Source: Allobosea sp.
GTDB lineage: Bacteria; Pseudomonadota; Alphaproteobacteria; Rhizobiales; Kaistiaceae
Direction of reading: 5' to 3'
Length of the DNA: 64,000 nt
Assembly: GCA_017307955.1 (NCBI GenBank)
Contig: JAFKFV010000025.1
Coordinates: 1 to 64,000 of the forward strand
Shown: positions 26,219 through 34,512 of the stretch, piece by piece
Numbering within the stretch: position 1 is the stretch's first letter
How the letters are laid out: each line of letters opens with the position of its first letter
The notes under the pieces: model-generated
The model's input: only the letters and a program-made list of their open reading frames with translations
Told to the model about the DNA's origin: nothing
Database searches by the model: none
Program-made: the position numbers and the translations under genes

Positions 26219-27115
26219 TCAGCGCCCGGCGGTCGCCTTGCGCCAGGAAAACTGCTCGCGGAAGCCGAGCAGTTCGCGCGCCTTGCGGTTGGAGAGCAGC
26301 CCCTCGGTGCCTTCGAGCGGCCGCTTCAGCGCCGAGGTCGGGAAGAACTCGCGCGCCAGGCCCTCGCTCGGCCGGTCCTGCGTGTTCTCGTCATTGCCGG
26401 CATTGAAGACCTGGAAGCCGAGCCCGTCCTTCGCCAGGCAGAGATCGACGATCTGGCCGAGATCGCGCGCGTCGACATAGGAGAAATGGTTGCGGCGGCG
26501 CGTCGCCGGGTTCGCCTGCCAGTCCGGCACGCGGTCATATTCATGCGGCTCGATGACATTGGCGATGCGGAGCGCATAGATGTCGAAGCCGGACCGCTTC
26601 TGGAAGGCGCGCGCCGTCTTCTCGTTGAGCACCTTTGACAGCGCATAGCTGTCGATCGGATCGGTCTCGCACTGCTCGTCGAGCGGCAGCTCGGCCGGGT
26701 CGACCTTGCCGTCGGCGAAGCAGACGCCATAGACCGTCTCGGACGAGGCGATGACGATCTTGCGGATGCCGAGCTTCACCGCCGCTTCGATGACATTGTA
26801 GGTGCCCTGCGTGTTGATGCGGAACATCTCGTTGTCGGCATTGAGCAGGATGCGCGGCACGGCGGCGAAATGGACCACGGCGTCGAAGCGCGGCACGCCG
26901 GTGCCGGGCTCCAGCTCGTCGAAGCCGGCATAGCTCGTCATCGCGTTGAACATCTGGCCGCTGTCGGTGATGTCGGCGATGAGATTGTCGACGCCTTCGG
27001 CATTGAGCGGCACGCGGTCGACATTCAGCACCCGATGCCCGCGCGCGACGAGATAGGGCACGACATGGCGGCCGGCCTTGCCCGCGCCGCCCGTGAACAG
27101 AATCCGTTTCGCCAT
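26219..27115 (-). CDS. NAD(P)-dependent epimerase/dehydratase (extended SDR)
   Basis: A 298-residue extended short-chain dehydrogenase. It starts MAKRILFTGGAGKAGRHVV (GxxGxxG), and has HFAAVPRILLNADNEMFRINTQGTYNVIEAA, then IASSETVYG and the active-site YALSK, followed by ALRIANVIEPHEYDRVP. The ATG at 27115 is chosen for its AAAGGAGGAA ribosome site and because the fold begins there; a 26-residue upstream extension has no homology. Similar genes adjoin sugar ABC operons, and some oxidise uronates. It is divergent from the transporter operon, with shared IclR-type sites between. Confidence 0.88.
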   Translation of the reverse strand: MAKRILFTGGAGKAGRHVVPYLVARGHRVLNVDRVPLNAEGVDNLIADITDSGQMFNAMTSYAGFDELEPGTGVPRFDAVVHFAAVPRILLNADNEMFRINTQGTYNVIEAAVKLGIRKIVIASSETVYGVCFADGKVDPAELPLDEQCETDPIDSYALSKVLNEKTARAFQKRSGFDIYALRIANVIEPHEYDRVPDWQANPATRRRNHFSYVDARDLGQIVDLCLAKDGLGFQVFNAGNDENTQDRPSEGLAREFFPTSALKRPLEGTEGLLSNRKARELLGFREQFSWRKATAGR

Positions 27116-27234
27116 CGCACATTCCTCCTTTGCCCGTTCCGGGGCGGTGCTGTCGCGCGGTGCCGATGCCGGCCCCGCCTCGCGCCGGACCATGCACGAT
27201 GGCGCGGTTGACGAAAAGACACCCTCCGACTAAA

Positions 27235-27269
27235 GTTCAAATAGAAAAACAAGAAGTTCAAATAAGAAC
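27235..27269. promoter_or_regulatory. Tandem IclR-type operator in divergent promoter
   Basis: GTTCAAATAGAAAA (27235-27248) and GTTCAAATAAGAAC (27256-27269) are spaced exactly 21 bases apart, two helical turns. The second forms GTTC-N6-GAAC. Both resemble GTTCATATTTGAAC (33463) and GTTCATATTTGCAT (33638) beside the IclR gene. The AT-rich tract stands out from its GC-rich surroundings and lies between the epimerase and permease genes. Confidence 0.65.
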
Positions 27270-27296
27270 TGGTCACGACGCTAGGGAGGCGTGACG

Positions 27297-28193
27297 ATGG
27301 CGCTCCGTTGGAGCTGGGCTGCACCGCGCATTGCGCTGGTGCCGGCCCTCGCGATCACTCTTGTTGGCTTCGCGGGTTCGATCGGCTGGACGATTTTCCA
27401 GTCCTTCACCCAGAGCCGGCGGTTTCCGGATTATGTGATCGACCCCGAAAGGTGGCTATCGCAATATGAGCGGCTGTTCGCCAACGAGACCTGGTGGACG
27501 GCGCTGCAGAACCTGCTCGTGCTCGCCATCGGCAGCGCGCTGGCGATCGTGTTCGGCTTCATCCTCGCGGCGCTGGTCGAGCGCGAGAAGTTCGGCGAGG
27601 GCGTCTTCCGGACGATCCTGCTCTACCCGCTCGCCGTCTCGCTGATCGTCACTGGCCTCGTCTGGCGCTGGATCTTCAATCCCTCGCTCGGCGTCGAGGC
27701 GTTCCTGCGCGCCAACGGCTTCCCGGATGCGAGCTTCAACTGGCTCGCCGCGCCGGAGACGGCGATGTACGGCATCATCCTCGCCTCGATCTGGCACGGG
27801 CTCGGCTTCTACATGGCGCTGATGCTGGCCGGACTCAAATCCATCAACACCGAGATCTGGAGCGCGGCCCGGCTCGATGGCGTCGGCGTGATGCGCCTCT
27901 ATGTCGAGATCATCGTGCCGATGATGAAGTTCACCTTCTTGACCTGCGCGATCCTGCTCTCGCTCGGCGTCGTCAAGGCCTATGACATCGTCGTCGCCAT
28001 GACCAATGGCGGCCCCGGCACCTCGACCTGGACGCCGGCCTATTTCGCCATCAACGCCTATTCGACCCGCAGCAATATCGGCTTCGCCTCGGCTGCGGCC
28101 GTCATCATGCTCCTGATCACGCTCGCGATCTTCCTGCCGCTGGTCGTCATCACCGCCTGGCAGGCGCGCCGCAGCGAGCAGGTGCGCGGATGA
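27297..28193 (+). CDS. Sugar ABC transporter permease, MalF type
   Basis: A 298-residue inner-membrane permease with six helices. The EAA-like loop is SAARLDGVGVMRLYVEIIVP (about residues 195-215), followed by AYDIVVAMTNGGPGTSTWTP. ATG at 27297 is chosen because GGGAGG lies 7 bases upstream; a GTG six bases earlier would leave almost no spacing. It is the first gene of a complete ABC operon (permease, permease, ATPase, binding protein), an order with the binding protein last rather than first. Confidence 0.93.
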   Translation: MALRWSWAAPRIALVPALAITLVGFAGSIGWTIFQSFTQSRRFPDYVIDPERWLSQYERLFANETWWTALQNLLVLAIGSALAIVFGFILAALVEREKFGEGVFRTILLYPLAVSLIVTGLVWRWIFNPSLGVEAFLRANGFPDASFNWLAAPETAMYGIILASIWHGLGFYMALMLAGLKSINTEIWSAARLDGVGVMRLYVEIIVPMMKFTFLTCAILLSLGVVKAYDIVVAMTNGGPGTSTWTPAYFAINAYSTRSNIGFASAAAVIMLLITLAIFLPLVVITAWQARRSEQVRG

Positions 28194-29104
28194 GCGCGCG
28201 CGCCGAAGGAACGGCCGCCGCGCTGCCGCCGATCGCCATTCCGCGCCGCCGGCGCCGCATCCGCGGCTCGTCGATCGCCGTCTTCGTCTTCCTGACGATG
28301 GTGGCGCTGTTCGTGGCGATCCCGCTCTATGTCGTCGTCGTCACCTCGTTCAAGCCGATCCAGGAGATCACGCTCGGCGAGATCTTCAACCTGCCCGTCC
28401 ACTGGACGATCCAGCCCTGGATGAAGGCCTGGAACGAGCTCTGCACCGGCCTTGCCTGCGACGGCATCAAGCAGGGCTTCTTCAATTCGGTCGCGATCCT
28501 GTTCCCGAGCCTCGTGCTCTCGATCGCCATCTCCTCGGTCACCGGCTACGCGCTGGCGCTGTGGAACGTGCGCTGGGCGAACGGCTTCCTGTTCGTCCTC
28601 TTCATCTGCGCCTTCGTGCCGTTCCAGATCATCATGATCCCGCTCATCATCATCGTGGCGAGCCTCGGCATCTTCGGCACGGTCTGGGCGATCGCGCTGG
28701 TGCATGCGGTTCTCTCGATGCCGCTTTTGACGCTCATCTTCCGCAATTTCTACAAGGACATCCCGCGCGAGCTGATCAATGCCGCGATCATGGATTCAGG
28801 CAGCTTCTGGCGGATCTTCCGCGAGATCGTCCTGCCGATGTCCGGCAATATCATGGTCGTCGTCCTGATCCTGATGATCACGACGGTGTGGAACGACTAT
28901 CTCGTCGGCCTCACCTTCGGCGGCATTTCGGCCAAGCCGATGACCGTCATCCTCGCCAATTCGGTGATCACCTCGCGCGGCGAGGCGATCTACAACGTCA
29001 ACATGGCCGCCGCGCTGCTCACGGCGGTCCCCCCGCTCGTCGTCTACTTCGCTCTCGGCCGCTTCTTCGTCCAGGGCATCACCTCGGGCGCAATCAAGGG
29101 ATAG
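28190..29104 (+). CDS. Sugar ABC transporter permease, MalG type
   Basis: A 304-residue inner-membrane permease. A basic N-terminus (PRRRRRIRGSS) precedes the first helix (IAVFVFLTMVALFVAIPLYVVVVTSFKP). Conserved loops include SLVLSIAISSVTGYALA, the coupling stretch INAAIMDSGSFWRIFREIVLP and TTVWNDYLVGLTFGG. The start overlaps the stop of the preceding permease (ATGA), so the two are translationally coupled. The ATPase gene follows after three bases. Confidence 0.93.
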   Translation: MSARAEGTAAALPPIAIPRRRRRIRGSSIAVFVFLTMVALFVAIPLYVVVVTSFKPIQEITLGEIFNLPVHWTIQPWMKAWNELCTGLACDGIKQGFFNSVAILFPSLVLSIAISSVTGYALALWNVRWANGFLFVLFICAFVPFQIIMIPLIIIVASLGIFGTVWAIALVHAVLSMPLLTLIFRNFYKDIPRELINAAIMDSGSFWRIFREIVLPMSGNIMVVVLILMITTVWNDYLVGLTFGGISAKPMTVILANSVITSRGEAIYNVNMAAALLTAVPPLVVYFALGRFFVQGITSGAIKG

Positions 29105-29107
29105 ACG

Positions 29108-30211
29108 ATGCCAGACGTCCGTTTCGAGCACATCGTCAAGCGCTTCGGCACGCTGAGCGTGCTGGAGGATCTGAACCTCACGGTCTCGGATGGCGAGTTC
29201 CTCGTGCTGCTCGGCCCGTCGGGCTGCGGCAAGACCACGCTGCTCAACCTGCTCGCCGGCCTGCTCGACGTCACCGGCGGCCGCATCACCATCGGCGACC
29301 GCGACGTGACGGAGCTCGATCCGAGCCAGCGCGGCCTCGCGATGGTGTTCCAGTCCTACGCGCTCTATCCGACCAAGACGGTCGAGGGCAATCTGCGCTT
29401 CGGCCTCGCGGCGCAGAAGCTCGACCGCGCCGAGATCGACCGCCGCGTCGCCTGGGCGGCGCAATTGCTGCAGCTCGAGCGCATGATGAGCCGCAAGCCG
29501 AGCCAGCTTTCCGGCGGCCAGCGCCAGCGCGTCGCGATCGGCCGCGCGCTCGTCAAGCATGCCGGGGTGCTGCTCTTCGACGAGCCGCTCTCCAATCTCG
29601 ACGCCAAGCTCCGCACCGAGATGCGGCTCGAGATCAAGAAGCTGCACCAGGCGCTGCACCAGACCATCGTCTATGTGACGCATGACCAGATCGAGGCCAT
29701 GACCATGGCGACGCGCATCGCCGTCATGGACCAGGGCGTGATCCAGCAGATCGGCACGCCCGACGAGATCTACGAGCGCCCCGCCAATCTCTTCGTCGCC
29801 CGCTTCATCGGCTCGCCGGCGATCAATACCTTCGACGCGACGCTCGCCCTGGAAGGCGACCGCGTCCTCGCCCGCCACGCGCCGACCGGCATCGCCATCG
29901 ACCTGACGCGGCATGCGTTCGGCCGCCGGCCGGAGGCCGGCGCGCCGGTGGTGATCGGTCTTCGGCCCGAGCATTTCGCGGTCGACGGCGCGGTGCGCGA
30001 GGACGACGCCGTGCGGCTCTCGCTGCCCGTCCGCTACAGCGAGCGCACGGGCAGCGACGCGACCGCCTTTCTCGAGGCCGGAGACCAGCTCGTCGCCATC
30101 CGCATCGAACCCTCGCTCATGCCCTCCTTGCGCATCGGCGAGGCCATGAACGCCAGCTTCCCAGGGGAGAAGCTCTCGGTATTCGACGCCCGAAGCGGGC
30201 TGCGAATGTGA
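29108..30211 (+). CDS. Sugar ABC transporter ATP-binding protein, MalK/UgpC type
   Basis: A 367-residue ATPase. It shows Walker A GPSGCGKTT (about residue 38), Q-loop VFQSYALYPTKTV, signature LSGGQRQRVAIGRAL, Walker B VLLFDEPLSNLDAKLR and the switch His in YVTHDQ. The C-terminal regulatory (TOBE/OB) domain follows from about 240 (GLRPEHFAVD). It is the only sugar-importer ATPase in the window and could also serve the ATPase-less transporter at 15.3-18.4 kb; MalK-type ATPases of this kind are often shared. Confidence 0.95.
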   Translation: MPDVRFEHIVKRFGTLSVLEDLNLTVSDGEFLVLLGPSGCGKTTLLNLLAGLLDVTGGRITIGDRDVTELDPSQRGLAMVFQSYALYPTKTVEGNLRFGLAAQKLDRAEIDRRVAWAAQLLQLERMMSRKPSQLSGGQRQRVAIGRALVKHAGVLLFDEPLSNLDAKLRTEMRLEIKKLHQALHQTIVYVTHDQIEAMTMATRIAVMDQGVIQQIGTPDEIYERPANLFVARFIGSPAINTFDATLALEGDRVLARHAPTGIAIDLTRHAFGRRPEAGAPVVIGLRPEHFAVDGAVREDDAVRLSLPVRYSERTGSDATAFLEAGDQLVAIRIEPSLMPSLRIGEAMNASFPGEKLSVFDARSGLRM

Positions 30212-30255
30212 AGAAAGACAAGAAACCGCCAACCACCACCGGAGGAGGAGAGACA

Positions 30256-31530
30256 ATGTTTCGTCCAAGGAAGGCAGGTCTCAAGGCCCGTCTTTTGACC
30301 GGCTTCGCGGCCGCCGCCGCGCTGACCGTGTCGCTCGGCGCCGCTCACGCGACCGATCTGACGCTGTTCCATACCTGGTCGAATGAGAGCGAGATGAAGG
30401 CTCTCAACACGATCCTCGACAAGTATCAGGCCGATACCGGCAACAAGGTCACGGCGGCTTCCGTGCCGCACGAGACCGCCGGCGAGAGCCCGCTCGTCAG
30501 CCTGTTTGTCGCCGGAACGCCGCCGAACCTGTTCATCGCGGCCGATGCCGGCTTCTTCAAGGATCTCGACGCCAAGGGCCAGGCCTTCGACGTCAAGCCG
30601 CTCTTCGACAAGATCGGCGCGACGCAGGCCTTCCCGGAGACGGTGCTGAAGGCGATCACCATCGACGGCAAGGTGCTGAAGATCCCGATCGCCGTGCATC
30701 TCGACGGCATGGTCTATTTCAGCGAGGAAGTCGCCAAGAAGGCCGGCGTCGATCCGACCAAGTGGACCTCGCTCGAGGACATGTGGGCCGACGAGAAGAA
30801 GGTCGAGGACGCGGGCTTCACCTTCATCGCCATCGGCGGCAACACCTTCCAGGCGGGCTACACCTTCCACGCGCTGCTCGCCGCCGTCGCCGGACCCGAC
30901 GTCTATAACCGCTTCTATGCCGGCACGCCGGACAAGACCGTGTTCGACGATCCGGGCGTCCGCGAAACGATCGAGACCTTCCGCCGGATCACCAAGCAGG
31001 CCGATCCCGGCTGGGTCAACCGCTCCTGGAACGACACCACCAACACCGTGATCGCCGGCAAGGCGCTGATGCAGATCCATGGTGACTGGATGAAGGGCCA
31101 GTGGCGCGGCAACAACAAGGTCGCCGGGACCGATTTCGGCTGCATCAACATCCCCGGCACCAAGGCGGTGTCGGTGACGGTCGACTCGTTCGGCCTCCTG
31201 GGCGGCGTCGACGAGGCGACGGCCAAGGCGGAGGAAGAGTTCGCCGCGGTGGCGGTCGATCCCAAGATCAATGCCGAGTTCGCGTTCTACAAGGGCTCGA
31301 GCCCCGTGCGTCTCGACGTCCCGACCGACAAGCTCGACGCCTGCAACACGCTGGTGCTCGACGATCTCAAGAAGCCCGATTTCAGCGTGCAGAACCCATT
31401 CTACATCGCTGACGGCGACTGGATCAATTCGGTCTGGAACACGATGTTCACGCTGCAGGGCGACCAGAACATGACGACCGACGACGCGATCAAGATGCTG
31501 AAGTCGGAATACGACGCGATCTTCAACTGA
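30256..31530 (+). CDS. Extracellular sugar-binding protein (ABC transporter)
   Basis: A 424-residue periplasmic binding protein of family 1. The leader is KARLLTGFAAAAALTVSLGAAHA, with cleavage before TDLTLFHTW. The mature start LTLFHTWSNESEMKALNTILDKY is typical, as are FIAADAGFFKDLD, IPIAVHLDGMVYFSEEVAKKAG, and MQIHGDWMKGQW. ATG at 30256 follows GGAGGAGGAGAG; codons further upstream are a polar lead. It ends the ABC operon, and a strong hairpin just after it may stabilise its message. Confidence 0.93.
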   Translation: MFRPRKAGLKARLLTGFAAAAALTVSLGAAHATDLTLFHTWSNESEMKALNTILDKYQADTGNKVTAASVPHETAGESPLVSLFVAGTPPNLFIAADAGFFKDLDAKGQAFDVKPLFDKIGATQAFPETVLKAITIDGKVLKIPIAVHLDGMVYFSEEVAKKAGVDPTKWTSLEDMWADEKKVEDAGFTFIAIGGNTFQAGYTFHALLAAVAGPDVYNRFYAGTPDKTVFDDPGVRETIETFRRITKQADPGWVNRSWNDTTNTVIAGKALMQIHGDWMKGQWRGNNKVAGTDFGCINIPGTKAVSVTVDSFGLLGGVDEATAKAEEEFAAVAVDPKINAEFAFYKGSSPVRLDVPTDKLDACNTLVLDDLKKPDFSVQNPFYIADGDWINSVWNTMFTLQGDQNMTTDDAIKMLKSEYDAIFN

Positions 31531-31556
31531 TCGCGCCTTCCGCGCACCGCCATCAT

Positions 31557-31583
31557 GCGGCGCCGTCCCTCGGGCGGCGCCGC
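31557..31583 (+). other. Strong hairpin downstream of the binding-protein gene
   Basis: GCGGCGCCGTCC (31557-31568) pairs with GGGCGGCGCCGC (31572-31583) over 12 base pairs with one G-T wobble and a 3-base loop. There is no T-run. Its place between a binding-protein gene and the next genes suggests partial termination or protection of the upstream message from exonucleases. Confidence 0.6.
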
Positions 31584-31622
31584 AGCCCGAACTTCGCCCC
31601 CCACGCCCGACGGAACACCGCC

Positions 31623-32084
31623 ATGTCCATCTTCAAGTCGCTCGGGCATGTCGCCCTGCGCGTCAACGATCTCGATCGCTCGGTCGCCTTCTACAATGCG
31701 ATCGGCTTTCCCGAGGTGCTGCGCCTCCTCAACAAGGAGGGGAGGCCCTGGATCGTCTATCACCGCGTCTCCGACGATCTCTATGTCGAGCTCTTCCCCG
31801 GCGGCGACGGCCCGGTCTCGCCGCCCGAGAAGACCGGCCTCATGCATCTCTGCCTGACGGTCGAGGATATCGACGTCGCCGAGGCGAAGCTCGCCGAAGC
31901 CGGCATTCAGCTCATGCGCCCGCGGAATCCTGGCCGCGGCATCGACGGCAATCGCGGCATGTGGATCGCCGATCCGGACGGCAACCAGATCGAGATCATG
32001 GAGATGGCGCCGAACTGCATCCAGTACGAGGCCGAGCGCGCCGTCCTTGCCGGCGGCAAGCCGCACGTCCTGTCGCTGTCCTGA
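31623..32084 (+). CDS. VOC-family (glyoxalase/bleomycin-resistance fold) protein
   Basis: A 153-residue metal-dependent vicinal-oxygen-chelate protein. The four expected ligand positions are visible: His in LGHVALRVNDL, Glu in LYVELFPGG, His in LMHLCLTVED and Glu in NQIEIMEM. Two beta-alpha-beta-beta-beta modules fill the length. It is a tandem paralogue of the next gene. VOC enzymes include lyases, epimerases and ring-cleaving dioxygenases, and the substrate here is unknown. Confidence 0.87.
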   Translation: MSIFKSLGHVALRVNDLDRSVAFYNAIGFPEVLRLLNKEGRPWIVYHRVSDDLYVELFPGGDGPVSPPEKTGLMHLCLTVEDIDVAEAKLAEAGIQLMRPRNPGRGIDGNRGMWIADPDGNQIEIMEMAPNCIQYEAERAVLAGGKPHVLSLS

Positions 32085-32113
32085 CCGGCAACCAACGAGA
32101 ACTGGAACACGCC

Positions 32114-32560
32114 ATGCACGGCTTTACGTCGATCGCCCATGTGGCGCTCAAGGTGAAGGACCTCGATCGCTCGCTCGATTTCTACGTGAACAAGCTCGGC
32201 TTCGAGGAGATGATGCGCCTCGACAAGCCGGACGGCAGCGGCGATGTCTGGCTCGTCTATCTCCGCATCACCGACGACCAGTATCTGGAGCTGTTCCCCG
32301 AGGGGGAGGGCGACCGCGCCCCCGGCTGGAACGACGTCGCCATCAACCATGTCTGCCTGTCGGTCGACGATATCGACGCGGTGATCGCCGATCTGGACAA
32401 GGTCGGCGTGCCGCTGATCGTCCAGAAGAAGATGGCCGCCGACCGCAACTGGCAGTGCTGGGTCGAGGATCCGGACGGCAACCGCATCGAGATCATGCAA
32501 TTGATGCCCGACTGCATGCAGCTCGAAGCCATCGCGCGGATGAAGAAGAAAGCCGGCTAA
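32114..32560 (+). CDS. VOC-family protein, tandem paralogue
   Basis: A 148-residue VOC protein. Ligands appear in IAHVALKVKDLDRS, YLELFPEG, INHVCLSVDD and NRIEIMQLMPDCMQ. It shares the DLDRS-FY-GF pattern and the ending IEIM-(x)2-P-C-Q with the preceding protein, so the pair arose by duplication. The two may form a heterodimer. A bidirectional terminator lies 20 bases after it. Confidence 0.87.
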   Translation: MHGFTSIAHVALKVKDLDRSLDFYVNKLGFEEMMRLDKPDGSGDVWLVYLRITDDQYLELFPEGEGDRAPGWNDVAINHVCLSVDDIDAVIADLDKVGVPLIVQKKMAADRNWQCWVEDPDGNRIEIMQLMPDCMQLEAIARMKKKAG

Positions 32561-32580
32561 GCGACGGCTTGGGATGAAAG

Positions 32581-32618
32581 AAAGGCCCCGGAACGCGCGT
32601 TCCGGGGCCTTGTTTGTT
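32581..32618. terminator. Bidirectional intrinsic terminator
   Basis: GGCCCCGGAAC (32584-32594) and GTTCCGGGGCC (32599-32609) form a perfect 11-base-pair stem with a GCGC loop. It is followed by TTGTTTGTT on the plus strand and, read from the other side, by TTTCTTTC. It lies between the convergent VOC and RraA genes and should stop transcription from both. Confidence 0.92.
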
Positions 32619-32636
32619 GGGCGATTGAAAAGGCGC

Positions 32637-33422
32637 TCAGCGGCCGCGCGCGGCCTTCCAGGCCTGGTATTCGGCCTCCGCTTCCGGGCTCAGCGGATAA
32701 TAGCGGCGGAGATCGCCGCCTTCCGAGAGGCGGATGCGGGCGAATTCCTCCCATTCGACATGCGAGCCGGCATGCTCGACGAGCTGCTCGGCCAGCGCCA
32801 CCGGCACCAGCACGACGCCGTCATCGTCGGCGACGATGATGTCGCCCGGCATCACGAGGCAGCCGCCGCAGGCGACCGGCACATTGACGGCGAAGGGGAT
32901 GATGTTGGTCTGCGCGTGATAGTTGGGCGTCACGCCCTTCACCCAGATGCCGAGATCGATCTTCTCGGCTTCCGAGGAATCGCGGATGCAGCCGTCGATG
33001 ACGACGCCGGCACCGCCGCGGCCGGCGAAGAAGGTCAGCATCATCTCGCCGAAGATGCCCGAGCCCATGTCGCCCCGCGCATCGACGACGATCATGTCGC
33101 CTTCCTGCGCCGGATACATCACATGCCGGTGCAGCTGCTTCTCCGGATCCTCATATTCGGCGGCGCCATAGAGGTCCTCCCGCTTCGGCATGCATTGCAG
33201 CGTCAGCGCCGGGCCGGCGACGCTGCGGCCCTTCTTCAGGGGGCGCGGTCCGCGGATCTGGGCGTCGCGGATGCCGAGCTTCTGTGCCAGTTCGCTCGAC
33301 AAAGTCGCCGTGCCGATCTTCGCCAGCGCGTCGCACAGCGCGCGCGGGGGACGCGCGATGTCCTTGATGTCAGCCGGATCCTGCAAGGCCGTCTCCTCCA
33401 TGTCCATGGGAACGGTTCGCAT
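32637..33422 (-). CDS. RraA-family protein (HMG/CHA aldolase-like)
   Basis: A 261-residue RraA-fold protein. The core has GPALTLQCMP, GDMIVVDARGDMGSGIFGEMM, GAGVVIDGCIRDSSEAEKIDLGIWVKG and GDIIVADDDGVVLVP. The Arg-Asp pair with a following Glu in DGCIRDSSE matches the metal site of 4-hydroxy-4-methyl-2-oxoglutarate aldolases, which pure RNase E inhibitors of the family need not use. It is longer than classic RraA (about 160) by a C-terminal tail, as in sugar-acid-associated homologues. An IclR-type site lies 41 bases upstream. Confidence 0.87.
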   Translation of the reverse strand: MRTVPMDMEETALQDPADIKDIARPPRALCDALAKIGTATLSSELAQKLGIRDAQIRGPRPLKKGRSVAGPALTLQCMPKREDLYGAAEYEDPEKQLHRHVMYPAQEGDMIVVDARGDMGSGIFGEMMLTFFAGRGGAGVVIDGCIRDSSEAEKIDLGIWVKGVTPNYHAQTNIIPFAVNVPVACGGCLVMPGDIIVADDDGVVLVPVALAEQLVEHAGSHVEWEEFARIRLSEGGDLRRYYPLSPEAEAEYQAWKAARGR

Positions 33423-33462
33423 CCCGAAGGCCGATCGAGCCTCGGGCGCGCCGCTCCGCTGA

Positions 33463-33476
33463 GTTCATATTTGAAC
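33463..33476. promoter_or_regulatory. IclR-type operator upstream of the RraA gene
   Basis: GTTCATATTTGAAC is a GTTCA-N4-TGAAC inverted repeat in an AT-rich patch between the RraA gene and the IclR regulator. Related copies lie at 33638 and at 27235-27269. Confidence 0.65.
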
Positions 33477-33625
33477 TTACTCTATTCTAATGATAACTAT
33501 GCGTCCCGGGCATGGCGCTTGTCAATTGCCGGCGGGCCGCGGCTCGGGCAATCTCGACCTGCGTCCGGCTGCAGGGAAGAGTTGGCGGCTTTCCCCCTGC
33601 GGGCTCCATCGCATGCGTCCAGATG

Positions 33626-33651
33626 TGAACTTGGACAGTTCATATTTGCAT
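33626..33651. promoter_or_regulatory. IclR-type operator upstream of the IclR gene
   Basis: TGAAC (33626-33630) and GTTCATATTTGCAT (33638-33651) face each other 67-92 bases before the regulator start. The right copy matches the RraA site in its first 11 bases. The position suits autoregulation. Confidence 0.55.
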
Positions 33652-33717
33652 GATAGGGGATCGGCTGGACGGAGCCGACGATCGGCGGCCGGCCAGCGGG
33701 ACGAGAGGCGTCGGGCG

Positions 33718-34512
33718 ATGGAAGCCGGAATGGATGCCAAGGCGGAGGCGCGCGAGAACAAGCACACGATCCCGGTCATCGACCGGATGATGGACATTCT
33801 CGGCGAACTGGAGCGTCACGCCGCCGGCCTCACCATCCGCGACCTGACGGAAATCCTCGCCATTCCGCGCACGACGATCTACCGCGTGCTCAACACGCTG
33901 CAGGCGCATGACGTGGTGCGGCGCGGCGACGACGGCACCTATCATCTCGGCGAGCGGCTGCTGACCCTCGCCGCCCACACCACGGCCCGCTTCGGCCGCG
34001 CCAATCTCGTGCCCATCTGCCAGCCGCATCTCGACCGCCTGGCGAGCGAGCTCGGCGAGGGCGTCAAGCTGAACGTCATCGACCATGACGAGCTGCTCGT
34101 GCTCGCCGCCGCGCAAGGGCGGCGCGACTATGCGCTCACCGTCAGCGCCGGACAGCGCATGACGCTGCATTCCGGCGCCTCGGGCAAGGTCATGCTCGCC
34201 CATCAGGGCGACGACTATATCGCCGCCTGGCTGCGCCAGCCCTTGCCGGCCTATACCGACAAGACGATCACCGATCCGCAGAAACTGAAGGCCGAGCTCG
34301 CGCGCATCCGCAAGCTCGGCTGGGCCTATGACCGCGGCGAGACCGGCCCCAGCATCCAGGCCTTCGCCGCGCCCGTGCTCGCCCGCGACGGCGCCATCCT
34401 CGCCGCGCTCAGCGTCCCGTTCCTTGCCGGTGCCAGCGAGGCCCGCATGGACACGATCCGCGCCGCGGTCGTCCGCACCGCGAAAGCCATCAGCGACGCG
34501 CTGCAGGCCTGA
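33718..34512 (+). CDS. IclR-family transcriptional regulator
   Basis: A 264-residue IclR regulator. The winged helix-turn-helix is at residues about 20-80 (IPVIDRMMDILGELERHAAGL, LAIPRTTIYRVLNTLQAHDVV, GTYHLGERLL). The GAF-like effector domain follows (LDRLASELGEGVKLNVID, HSGASGKVMLAH, GWAYDRGETGPSIQAFAAPVL, AALSVPFLAG). ATG at 33718 fits; an ATG four codons later is an alternative. It is divergent from the RraA gene and probably governs the whole 26.2-34.5 kb locus. The effector is likely an acid intermediate of that pathway. Confidence 0.92.
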   Translation: MEAGMDAKAEARENKHTIPVIDRMMDILGELERHAAGLTIRDLTEILAIPRTTIYRVLNTLQAHDVVRRGDDGTYHLGERLLTLAAHTTARFGRANLVPICQPHLDRLASELGEGVKLNVIDHDELLVLAAAQGRRDYALTVSAGQRMTLHSGASGKVMLAHQGDDYIAAWLRQPLPAYTDKTITDPQKLKAELARIRKLGWAYDRGETGPSIQAFAAPVLARDGAILAALSVPFLAGASEARMDTIRAAVVRTAKAISDALQA

